NCBI GenBank assembly: GCA_026706165.1
Contig: JAPOZF010000193.1
Coordinates: 1 to 5,727, forward strand
Origin: Gemmatimonadota bacterium
Lineage (GTDB): Bacteria > Latescibacterota > UBA2968 > UBA8231
DNA length: 5,727 bases
Direction of reading: 5' to 3'
A program made the position numbers and the translations under genes. The notes under the pieces are model-generated. The model was not told where the DNA came from. It ran no database searches and saw nothing but the letters and a program-made list of their open reading frames with translations. Shown piece by piece: positions 1-5,690 of this stretch; positions within the stretch are counted from its first letter, which is position 1; the number at the start of each line of letters is the position of its first letter.

Positions 1-635
1 CCCCCGTGCGGAACCCCGTGCGAGCCGGGGTGCAGCCTGATGGTGTCCACCCCCTTGTTCAGCGGCTTCAGCGGCCTGTCGTACCCCTGGCCCTCGTCCC
101 TGCGCAGCTCGCCGTCGATCCACAGCCTCCAGGTCCCCTGAACGCCGTCCCATTCGATGCGGACCTGGTAGAACCGGCCGTTCTCCGCCTTCAGCGGCGG
201 ATCGAAGCTCTCGAAGTAGTAGTGCCCCCACGGCGGGATGAGCCCGGCTTCGGCCGCGGCGGTGATCTCTTCCCATTTGTCCCGCTTGACCGTGGCCGCC
301 GACCACAGGCCGGCGTAGATGAAGATGAAGATGCCGCCGGCCTCCTCCCCCCGGCGCTGTCCCAGCTCCATGATCTGGAAGGCGACCTCCTGGTTGGCGT
401 CGGTCGTCATCACCGGGAACTCCACCGAGCCGCTGAGCACCGGTTCCGGCATGCGGCTGATGACGTCGCCGTACTTGGTGCAGATCTCGAGGTGCCGGTG
501 GTCCTTCATGCTCATCCTGCTGGGGTAGAACTTCTCCTGCGGGTAATACTTGTCGAGGGCCCAGTCGTCGAAGTAGTTGGGGAAGTCCTCGTAGTCGATG
601 GTCTCGCCGCCGCGGAACTGGGCATAATGGTCGAG
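1..635 (-). CDS. In-frame continuation of the same jelly-roll protein after the TAG; C-terminus outside the window
   Basis: The reading frame continues directly beyond the TAG with no other stop to the left edge (about 211 codons). It looks like a second beta-sandwich domain: SGSVEFPVMT, EVAFQIMELG, GIFIFIYAGLW and FYQVRIEWDGVQGTWRLWIDGELR. The last segment has the typical LamG/laminarinase-like pattern in which a strand with W-x-L-W-I-D-G leads into the end of the domain. Codon choice and GC content match the part before the TAG, so the segment does not look decayed. If it is translated separately, the most likely start is ATG 513-515 (MSMKDHRHLE), with a GGAG some 20 bases upstream, which is too far for a convincing ribosome site. 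More likely it is the second half of the 636-1214 protein. Its function is unknown. Confidence 0.55.
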
Positions 636-1214
636 CTAGATAGCGGTGCCGGGCTCGACGGTCTCGATCTGCAGCTCGAGTTTGCGGATGTCCGCCGCGG
701 GTCCGGCGAGCGGTACCGTGCGGGACTCCCCGTCGAGGCTGAAGGTGAAGCTGCCCTCGTCGAAGGAGAAGCCGCCGAAGCGGTAAGTGTGAAGGCTCGA
801 GCGCAGGGTGAAGAGCATGCGGTTGGACTCAAACCAGGTCGGGCCGATGGAGTTGTCCTCCCAGAGCCGCTCGTCGCCGTACTCGAACATCAGCCGCGCC
901 CCGCAGTCGACGAAATCCCCGCCGTCGCGGAAGGCCATGACCCCCTCGCGGTCGATGCGCAGGTGCGCGGCGGTCCGGTCGTTGCTGTCGTAGAGGAGGA
1001 CGTGGTAGAGGCGGCCGCAGGTGATTTCCATCTGCACCTCGACGGCGCCGCGGGCATCGGTGATCGGCTCGGCCAGCAGGCGGCTGTTCCGGACCGGCCC
1101 GCAGGAGGCGTCCATCTGGTAGAACTGCTCCTTGCCGATGGTGTACTCGCCGCTGCCGAGCGGATCGTGCCAGTTCCAGGCCTGTCTGAACACCTCTCGT
1201 TCCCGTGAAGCCAT
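636..1214 (-). CDS. N-terminal part of a jelly-roll (LamG/concanavalin-like) protein, ended by an in-frame TAG
   Basis: This frame encodes 192 residues from ATG 1214 to a TAG at 636-638. I do not recognise a named family. Alternating hydrophobic/polar strands rich in aromatic residues (AVEVQMEI, YHVLLYDSNDR, HTYRFGGFSF, SFTFSLDG) look like a concanavalin/LamG-type beta-sandwich of the kind seen in glycan-binding or glycan-cleaving proteins. No catalytic motif is recognisable. The start MASREREVFRQAWNW has no signal peptide, so the protein is probably cytoplasmic. A GTG at 1253 would add 13 residues, but it lies inside a GC hairpin. ATG 1214 is preceded by a purine-rich AGGGGCAGGGA about 8 bases upstream, so I prefer it. 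The frame stays open for another 211 codons after the TAG, so this is probably the front of a longer protein cut by a nonsense change or sequence error. It is transcribed away from the downstream metabolic operon. Confidence 0.7.
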   Translation of the reverse strand: MASREREVFRQAWNWHDPLGSGEYTIGKEQFYQMDASCGPVRNSRLLAEPITDARGAVEVQMEITCGRLYHVLLYDSNDRTAAHLRIDREGVMAFRDGGDFVDCGARLMFEYGDERLWEDNSIGPTWFESNRMLFTLRSSLHTYRFGGFSFDEGSFTFSLDGESRTVPLAGPAADIRKLELQIETVEPGTAI

Positions 1215-1242
1215 CAGGTGAGTCCCTGCCCCTGTTGGAGAA

Positions 1243-1269
1243 GCCGCGGGCACGCGGCGTTTTTTCTTT
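1243..1269 (+). terminator. GC hairpin with T tract, intrinsic-terminator-like, in the divergent intergenic region
   Basis: GCCGCG (1243-1248), loop GGCA and CGCGGC (1253-1258) form a perfect 6-bp GC stem. One base later come six T, a C and three more T, which is the form of a plus-strand Rho-independent terminator. No plus-strand gene ends just upstream. It may stop antisense or read-through transcription coming from the left, or attenuate a transcript reaching the dehydratase gene, which starts 43 bases further on. Read on the minus strand it is a stem-loop in the leader of the jelly-roll gene, preceded by an A-rich run. Confidence 0.45.
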
Positions 1270-1290
1270 ACAAGGCGATTTGGCCCGCTG

Positions 1291-1318
1291 AGTTTAGAAG
1301 CTGTGACCGTAATGTCAA
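1291..1318 (-). promoter_or_regulatory. Candidate sigma-70 promoter for the leftward jelly-roll gene
   Basis: On the minus strand a perfect -35 box TTGACA (1313-1318) is followed after 16 bases by TAAACT (1291-1296), which matches the -10 consensus at four of six positions. Transcription would start near 1284 and give a leader of about 70 bases before ATG 1214. The -35 box overlaps the first codons of the rightward dehydratase gene (ATG 1312), so the polymerase footprint would cover that gene's start. This is recognition by eye only. Confidence 0.42.
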
Positions 1319-2319
1319 TTCAAACGGCGACCCTCGCCGACGTGCGAAACGCCGCCGCTGTCGTGCGCCGGCACGTCTCCCCGGCGCCGCTGGTGCGCTC
1401 GTACCCGCTCGAGAAAAAGCTCGGCCTTGTCGGGGGCCGCCGCGTCTGGCTCAAGGACTACGGCTGGACCCCGGTCGGCTCGTTCAAACTGCTCGGGGCG
1501 CTGAACTGGATGGAGAACAACCTCGCCGCCATCGGCGGCCTTCCGGTGGTGGCGCACTCGTCGGGCAATTTCGCCTCGGGCATCGCCTTCGCGGGGCATC
1601 GCTACGGCAAGCGGGTCGTCATCGTCATGCCTGAGAGCGCTCCGAAAGTGAAGTTCGAGCTTACGCGCTCGCTGGGAGCCGAGATCCGAACCTACGACAT
1701 ACGCAGCGACCACCTGACCGGGGAGCGGGACCGCCTGACCGCGGAGATCGCCGCAAGCGGGGCGGTCCAGGCCTCCCCCTACGACGACAACCACGTCATC
1801 GCCGGCAACGGGGTGGGAGGTCTCGAGATCGTCGAGGAGCTGCGCCGGCAGGACCGCGGGCTCTCCCACTTCCTCTGTCCGGTCAGCGGCGGCGGACTGA
1901 TGGCGGGGCATGCCCTCGCCATCGCCGGGGGCTTTCCCGGGGCGGCCGTCGTCGGCGTCGAACCGGAGGGGGCCGACGACTACTGCCGGTCGCTGGCCAA
2001 AGGGGAGCGGGTGCGGATCGAAAAGCCGCAGAGCATATGCGACGGCCTGCTGTCCTACGACGTCGGCGAGCACAACTGGCCGATCCTGCGCCGGCACGTG
2101 CCCGCGGCCGTGGCCGTGGCGGATGCCGCCACCTGCGAGGCCATGCGCTGGCTCTGGGCCGAGCACGGGCTGCGCACCGAGCCCTCGGGGGCGATCGCCG
2201 CGGCCGCCGCCCTCCAGGGGGCCGTCGATCTCGACGGAGAGGGGGACGTGGTGATCGTCGTCAGCGGGCGCAACGTCGACGAGGAGAGCTTCCGGCGCTG
2301 GACGGAGGCGGGCCCGTGA
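1312..2319 (+). CDS. Serine/threonine dehydratase-like PLP enzyme (fold type II; serine racemase/hydroxyaspartate ammonia-lyase class)
   Basis: This is a 335-residue cytoplasmic PLP enzyme without a C-terminal ACT domain, the usual size for serine racemase, biodegradative threonine dehydratase and threo-3-hydroxyaspartate ammonia-lyase. Enzymes of this class remove water and ammonia from beta-hydroxy amino acids to give 2-oxo acids. Visible motifs: the PLP lysine K59 in GSFKLLGA; S83-S84-G85-N86, with S84 where serine racemase has its second catalytic base; the phosphate-binding loop S192-GGG-L; E217-x3-A221-x-D223, matching the divalent-metal site of serine racemase; EPSGA from E290; and S318-GRN for the pyridine nitrogen. 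Unusual points are VGSFKLLGA instead of TGSFKxRGA, F87 where GNH is typical, and SGRN instead of SGGN, so the substrate may be non-standard. ATG 1312 is preferred (AGAAG 11 bases upstream) over GTG 1303. The stop overlaps the next gene's start by four bases. The exact substrate is unknown. Confidence 0.88.
   Translation: MSIQTATLADVRNAAAVVRRHVSPAPLVRSYPLEKKLGLVGGRRVWLKDYGWTPVGSFKLLGALNWMENNLAAIGGLPVVAHSSGNFASGIAFAGHRYGKRVVIVMPESAPKVKFELTRSLGAEIRTYDIRSDHLTGERDRLTAEIAASGAVQASPYDDNHVIAGNGVGGLEIVEELRRQDRGLSHFLCPVSGGGLMAGHALAIAGGFPGAAVVGVEPEGADDYCRSLAKGERVRIEKPQSICDGLLSYDVGEHNWPILRRHVPAAVAVADAATCEAMRWLWAEHGLRTEPSGAIAAAAALQGAVDLDGEGDVVIVVSGRNVDEESFRRWTEAGP
2304..2308 (+). promoter_or_regulatory. 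Shine-Dalgarno site fixing the GTG start of the first PhyH gene
   Basis: GGAGG lies seven bases before GTG 2316, inside the last codons of the dehydratase gene. The junction reads GTGA, so start and stop share four bases. The longer upstream frame, open from 2037, lies over the dehydratase gene and is not needed. The arrangement indicates translational coupling of the two genes. Confidence 0.75.
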
Positions 2320-3149
2320 CCTTCACCGCGAACGAGCTGACCCGGTTCGAGACCTTCGGCTTCGTGGTCCTGCGCGGTTTCCTCGGCCGGGAAGAGCTGG
2401 CCGCCTTTGGCGCGGAGTTCGACCTCGGGCTCGCCCGCGCCAGGAAGGAGATGAGCCGGAAGGGGGGGCGCAGGCAGCTCAACTGGTCGAACCTCGGGCC
2501 GGATACCCCTCGGCTTGCCGGCCTGCTCGAGGATCCCCGTTTCGTCGGGGCGGCGGAACAGCTGTTCGGCGGCGGGGCCGTCGGGGCCGTCGGGCACTAC
2601 GCCAACTCCAACTCCTTCGACGGGGAGCAGACCGAGTGGCACCCCGACACCGCGGACCTGCGCCGCCGCGGAGTGAAGTTCGCCTTCTACCTGCAGCCCC
2701 TCGACGGGAACACCGGCGCCCTGAGACTGGTTCCCGGCTCCCACAGGGATCCCCTGCACTCCGCTATCGCGGCCCTGCCGCTCAAGCAGTCGATCGACGG
2801 GGTGGCGAACGAGGAGGGTCTGCCCACCGACGAGGTTCCGGCGTTCGCGGCCCGCTCCGAACCGGGGGACGTCATCGCCTTCGACAACCGCGTCTGGCAC
2901 GCGAGCTGGGGGGGCGGCAGCGATCGCAGGATGTGCAGCGTCGGCTATTTCGCGGCGCCGGAAACGCCCGGTGAGGAAGCGTCGGTGCGGGAGCTGGCCG
3001 GGCAGCACGCCGGTCTCGTCGACAGCTTTCCGCTGCTGCGCCCGCACCCCGAATGGCTCGCCAACCCGGGCGGCAGCCCGCAGCGCCGGCGCTGGCTGGA
3101 GGTCCTGCGCCGGTGGGGATTCGAGGGGCACGTCGATTCCGGTGAGTAA
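2316..3149 (+). CDS. Phytanoyl-CoA dioxygenase (PhyH) family Fe(II)/2-oxoglutarate oxygenase
   Basis: This 277-residue cytoplasmic protein belongs to the PhyH branch of non-haem iron oxygenases, which use O2 and 2-oxoglutarate to hydroxylate small molecules. The N-terminus (FETFGFVVLRGFL) is the usual PhyH opening. The iron ligands are H109-x-D111 in TEWHPDTAD and the distal H195 in RVWHAS; R205, ten residues later, is the likely 2-oxoglutarate carboxylate anchor. GALRLVPGSH (134-143) is the family's signature strand and turn, and EPGDVIAFDNRVWH leads into the distal histidine. Start GTG 2316 is set by GGAGG at 2304-2308 and overlaps the stop of the dehydratase gene, so the two are very probably co-translated. 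The next gene begins within 30 bases of its TAA or overlaps it. The facial triad looks complete, so activity is likely. The substrate cannot be told from sequence; one suggested by context is an amino acid later handled by the PLP enzyme. Confidence 0.88.
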   Translation: MTFTANELTRFETFGFVVLRGFLGREELAAFGAEFDLGLARARKEMSRKGGRRQLNWSNLGPDTPRLAGLLEDPRFVGAAEQLFGGGAVGAVGHYANSNSFDGEQTEWHPDTADLRRRGVKFAFYLQPLDGNTGALRLVPGSHRDPLHSAIAALPLKQSIDGVANEEGLPTDEVPAFAARSEPGDVIAFDNRVWHASWGGGSDRRMCSVGYFAAPETPGEEASVRELAGQHAGLVDSFPLLRPHPEWLANPGGSPQRRRWLEVLRRWGFEGHVDSGE

Positions 3150-3177
3150 TCCCTCACAACCCGCGGCGATTCTGGAG

Positions 3178-4179
3178 ATGAAGAACCTGAACCGGCGCAA
3201 TTACCCGCCCGACCACGGCATTCGCGTGCCGGCCGGGGAGATCCATTCCCTTCTCGTCCGCCTCTTCGAGAAAGTCGGCATGTCCGGGGACGACGCCGGC
3301 CTGCTGGCGGGGATTCTGACGCGCAACAACAGGCGCTGCATCTACTCCCACGGGACCGGCCAGGTACCCTATTACCTGCAGAAGATCAAGGATGGCGACA
3401 TCAACCCGCGCCCGCGGATCACCACCGTGAGCGAGGCCCCCGGGGCGCTGGTGATGGATGGCGACGGCGGCCTGGGATACTTCCCGTGCTGGCGCGGAAC
3501 TGAAAGGATCATCGAAAAAGCCCGGACCGGCGGGGTGGCCGTGCTGACGACGCGCAACCACCACCACTTCGGCTCTGCCGGGAATTACACCCGTCTGGCG
3601 ATCGAACAGGACTGCCTCGGCCTGGCGGTTTCGGCGCACCGCTCCTGCCTGGGCCCCGAACACTCGATTGCCAACATCGTCGATCCTTCTCCGATCAGCA
3701 TAGCGATTCCCGCGGGGGAGCAGCCGCCCGTCACCATGGATATGGGCGGCGGCCTGTTGTATTTCGACGAGGAGCTGTTCGCGCGGATGCCGACCGCGTT
3801 CTTCAAGTCGATGGCGCTGAGTGCGGCGATCCGCTCTCTGGGAGCGGTGTTCCCCGGGGTCTACCGCGAGGAGGTCGTCGAGTCGCAGTGGGAGGCGAAC
3901 CAGGGTTCGTTCATCGCCGTCGTCAACGTTGCCCACTTCATGCCGGTCGAGGAGTTGAAGAGCGAAATGGACCGCTTCATCGGCTCTGCCCGCCGGACCC
4001 GGCCGGCGCCAGGCATGGATCGGGCGGAGCTGGCCGGCGGCAACGAGTGGATGTGGGAGCGGGAAAACCGGGAGAAAGGGATTCCGATGAGCGACGGCCA
4101 CATCCGGGCGCTCGTCGAGGAGGCGGAAAAGCTGGGGGTCGAGACGCCGTTCGCCCGCTTCGAGCATACGCGGTTTTGA
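3178..4179 (+). CDS. Ldh2/MDH2-family (malate/L-lactate dehydrogenase, YlbC/AllD type) oxidoreductase, divergent
   Basis: This 333-residue protein is an Ldh2-family member. The family holds NAD(P)H-dependent malate, sulfolactate, ureidoglycolate, diketogulonate and cyclic-imine reductases unrelated to Rossmann-fold dehydrogenases. The N-terminal helices lead to Y-S-H58-G, the conserved catalytic-histidine motif. Then come PYYLQKIKDGDINPRP, GDGGLGY and RNHHHFGSAGNY (127-137), the counterpart of NSNHFGxAGxY. VTMDMGGG follows, and the C-terminal part has QGSFIAVVNVAHF and EKGIPMSDGHIRALVEEAEKLGV, all in family order. Oddities: the usual GTNP segment reads VDPSP, and the glycine/lysine-rich KGxGL loop is not recognisable, so cofactor or substrate handling may differ. 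The start is uncertain. ATG 3178 has GGAG touching it (no spacing). GTG 3142, overlapping the previous gene, would add 12 residues (VSNPSQPAAILE) with GAGGGG 13 bases upstream. It is the probable third gene of the operon. Confidence 0.82.
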   Translation: MKNLNRRNYPPDHGIRVPAGEIHSLLVRLFEKVGMSGDDAGLLAGILTRNNRRCIYSHGTGQVPYYLQKIKDGDINPRPRITTVSEAPGALVMDGDGGLGYFPCWRGTERIIEKARTGGVAVLTTRNHHHFGSAGNYTRLAIEQDCLGLAVSAHRSCLGPEHSIANIVDPSPISIAIPAGEQPPVTMDMGGGLLYFDEELFARMPTAFFKSMALSAAIRSLGAVFPGVYREEVVESQWEANQGSFIAVVNVAHFMPVEELKSEMDRFIGSARRTRPAPGMDRAELAGGNEWMWERENREKGIPMSDGHIRALVEEAEKLGVETPFARFEHTRF

Positions 4180-4180
4180 G

Positions 4181-4225
4181 GGTTGCCGCCGCCGGGCGGG
4201 GGAAGGATGGGAAGGTGCGGCAATC
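4181..4225 (+). terminator. Stem-loop after the three-gene operon, weak terminator candidate
   Basis: GGTTGCCGC (4181-4189) pairs with GCGGCAATC (4217-4225) over nine positions with one G-U pair and a 27-base loop. A second, competing hairpin CCGCC-GCCG-GGCGG lies at 4186-4199. It begins two bases after the TGA of the dehydrogenase gene, a good place for a terminator. No T run follows directly; the nearest is CTTTTAT about 15 bases on, so intrinsic termination is doubtful. Confidence 0.28.
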
Positions 4226-4267
4226 AGGGTAGAGGAAGCCTTTTATCGGTTCGTTCGATCCAACAGA

Positions 4268-4296
4268 TTGGAGTCCCCAAACTGGGGTTGAATCAT
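4268..4296 (+). promoter_or_regulatory. Weak promoter candidate with a palindrome in its spacer, ahead of the second PhyH gene
   Basis: TTGGAG (4268-4273) and AATCAT (4291-4296) are 17 bases apart and match the -35 and -10 consensus at three and four of six positions. The spacer contains CCCCA-AAC-TGGGG (4275-4287), a perfect 5-bp inverted repeat that could be an operator or a chance hairpin. Just upstream is a smaller one, CCAA-CAGA-TTGG (4260-4271). A start near 4303 would give a leader of about 22 bases. The boxes are weak; the spacing and the intergenic position are the main support. Confidence 0.28.
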
Positions 4297-4317
4297 TTCC
4301 TGTGAGTTACAGTCAAA

Positions 4318-4321
4318 GGAG
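4318..4321 (+). promoter_or_regulatory. Shine-Dalgarno site of the second PhyH gene
   Basis: AAAGGAG ends three bases before ATG 4325 and nine bases before ATG 4331, both in frame. The spacing favours ATG 4331 (MNDQPQSS) slightly, making the protein two residues shorter. Both starts are compatible with the family, because the conserved region begins only around residue 33. Confidence 0.6.
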
Positions 4322-4324
4322 AGT

Positions 4325-5500
4325 ATGAAAATGAACGATCAGCCGCAGTCGTCGCCGTACCAGGCCGGCTACGCCGATTTCAGGCCGGAGCTCACCGCTC
4401 CCGGGGCAACCCCGGAAAGGCTCGCCCATTTGCGGGAGCACGGTTTCGTCATCATCAACGACTTCGCCGGCAGCCCCTGGATCCCCGTCCTCCGGGAAGC
4501 CGGCCGCCGCCTCACCGAGGCCGTCAGGCCGGAGCACGGCTACAGCAGGATCGACTGCTCGAAGGGGTACGTGCACCGCGCAAGTAAGGAGGAGCCGTGG
4601 GCGATCCGCGGCCTCATCCATCCCGCTTTCGGGGAACCGGACTTTTCCGAGTTCCACGGCTCGCCCGAGGCCCTCGGCTTCGCCGCCTCCTGGTGCCACG
4701 GGCTCTCGCCCGAGGACATAGTGTTGGGGGGGATGCTGCTGTGGTGCAACCCCCGGGGCTACGAGAACAAGCTGGGCTGGCACCGGGACGCGACCTGGTG
4801 GGGGACGGGGAAGGGCTACCTCGCGCAGCGGGAGGTCCGCGGGGACACCCCGGAGGACTACTCGGAGGAGGTTGAGAGAATCCGCTGGGAGGAGATCCGC
4901 GCCGACAACGCCCGGTCCATCGAGAAGCGGGACGGCGTCAGCATGTTCCTGGCGCTGGCCGACGACGAGGCCCACGAGCTCGTGCCCGGAAGCCACGAGC
5001 GCTGGCGGACCCCGCTCGAGCACGACGTCCTCCTGCCGCAGAAGATGAAGGACCAGGGGGTGCCCTACACCCCCAGCTGGAACGGAAAGGACCCGCTCCC
5101 GGGACAGGTGGCGATCCGGCTAAGGGCCGGGGAGGCCCTGATCCGCAACGGGGCGACGATCCACACCGGTCACACCCGCCCCGACCGCGAGCGCAACACC
5201 TTGTCGATCGGCTGGTCGAAGTGGAAGGGCCCGTTCACCGGGGAGCCGGCGGTTGCGGACGCCCGCCATGCCTGGCAGCTCGACCCGGTGGTGCGCGAGG
5301 CCCTGCCCCACGAGTGGATGAAGACCGGCTGGGACCGCTGGGCGGAATCGCAGAGGCTGGGGGACACCCTCGAGGACCGCTACGCCGGTTTCGACATCAA
5401 CCGCATCAAGTCCGGGGAGGTGGTAGGCTGGCGCAGCGAGCTGGAGCGCCAGGCCGCGGCCGCCGGCGAGGACTGGAAGCCTTTTCAGACCGCGGCCTGA
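4325..5500 (+). CDS. Large phytanoyl-CoA dioxygenase (PhyH)-like Fe(II)/2-oxoglutarate oxygenase
   Basis: This 391-residue cytoplasmic protein (389 if it starts at ATG 4331) is a second PhyH-type oxygenase. It opens with LREHGFVIINDF (about 36-47), typical of the family. The iron ligands are H153-x-D155 in GWHRDATWW and, most likely, H280 in NGATIHTGH; H283 is a less likely alternative. R290, ten residues after H280, would bind 2-oxoglutarate. HELVPGSHERW (217-227) is the signature turn, and LRAGEALIRNGATIH leads into the distal histidine. It is about 110 residues longer than the PhyH protein of the operon. Its two ligand motifs are 125 residues apart against 84 there, mainly because of a charged, probably helical insert (about 160-208, with EVERIRWEEIR) and an extended C-terminal tail rich in W and R. 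The 145-base gap before it, with its own ribosome site, suggests a separate or partly separate transcript. The substrate is unknown; it is not a recent duplicate of the first PhyH gene. Confidence 0.86.
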   Translation: MKMNDQPQSSPYQAGYADFRPELTAPGATPERLAHLREHGFVIINDFAGSPWIPVLREAGRRLTEAVRPEHGYSRIDCSKGYVHRASKEEPWAIRGLIHPAFGEPDFSEFHGSPEALGFAASWCHGLSPEDIVLGGMLLWCNPRGYENKLGWHRDATWWGTGKGYLAQREVRGDTPEDYSEEVERIRWEEIRADNARSIEKRDGVSMFLALADDEAHELVPGSHERWRTPLEHDVLLPQKMKDQGVPYTPSWNGKDPLPGQVAIRLRAGEALIRNGATIHTGHTRPDRERNTLSIGWSKWKGPFTGEPAVADARHAWQLDPVVREALPHEWMKTGWDRWAESQRLGDTLEDRYAGFDINRIKSGEVVGWRSELERQAAAAGEDWKPFQTAA

Positions 5501-5515
5501 GGGAGATCTCACGGA

Positions 5516-5564
5516 ATGCTTTCCGGTGTGCGTGGCGTGGCGCCGCTGGGCCGACGGAAAGTAT
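5516..5564 (+). repeat. Inverted repeat / stem-loop just after the second PhyH gene
   Basis: ATGCTTTCCG (5516-5525) pairs with CGGAAAGTAT (5555-5564) at ten positions with one G-U pair around a 29-base loop that contains the palindrome GGCGCC. A smaller alternative, CGGAA-TGCT-TTCCG (5512-5525), shares the left arm, so the two folds exclude each other. It starts 16 bases after the stop codon. No T run follows, so it is not a standard intrinsic terminator. Confidence 0.4.
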
Positions 5565-5567
5565 CGC

Positions 5568-5620
5568 GAACAACCGTCCCGGCACGAGTCGTCCGGCCGA
5601 CTCACATGGTTGTTCATTTT
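5568..5620 (+). terminator. Long stem-loop followed by ATTTT, possible terminator or structured RNA
   Basis: GAACAACCGT (5568-5577) pairs with ATGGTTGTTC (5606-5615) over ten positions with one G-U pair. Nested inside is a perfect 6-bp stem, GAGTCG (5586-5591) with CGACTC (5598-5603), loop TCCGGC. The outer stem is followed at once by ATTTT. This is the best termination signal after the second PhyH gene, but the outer stem is AT-rich and the T run is short. The nested form would also suit a small structured RNA. Confidence 0.38.
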
Positions 5621-5690
5621 CAGCCTGAAGGGGGCGCAACCGCCGTAGCTGGCCGCATGATGACGACAGGGCCCCGGCCAATGTCCTTCG

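Noticed and set aside
6..1208. 400-codon plus-strand open frame opposite the jelly-roll gene
   Set aside because: It lies in exact codon register with the minus-strand gene, has low-complexity V/L/A/P/G/R composition and no family pattern; the minus-strand frame gives a sensible beta-rich protein. It is open because the opposite strand rarely uses the codons that would create stops.
1251..1253. GTG 1253 as start of the jelly-roll gene
   Set aside because: It lies inside the GC hairpin and adds a low-information segment; ATG 1214 has a better-placed purine-rich ribosome site.
1267..1298. Plus-strand promoter TTTACA ... TTTAGA for the dehydratase operon
   Set aside because: The -35-like box matches five of six, but no acceptable -10 lies at 16-18 bases; the best match needs a 20-base spacer and matches only three of six.
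1312..2319. Naming the PLP enzyme ilvA, tdcB, eutB or serine racemase
   Set aside because: Length and motifs fit the class, but active-site residues differ from each consensus and no pathway neighbour fixes the substrate, so no gene symbol is given.
2055..3200. 381-codon minus-strand open frame across the dehydratase and oxygenase genes
   Set aside because: It spans a gene boundary and is opposite two well-recognised proteins; its translation is repetitive and resembles no protein family. The same applies to minus-strand frames at 1315-2166, 3154-4167 and 4313-5023.
5568..5615. Integron attC site suggested by paired AACAACC/GGTTGTT arms
   Set aside because: The arms do not match the RYYYAAC/GTTRRRY core sites, and no integrase or cassette array is present.
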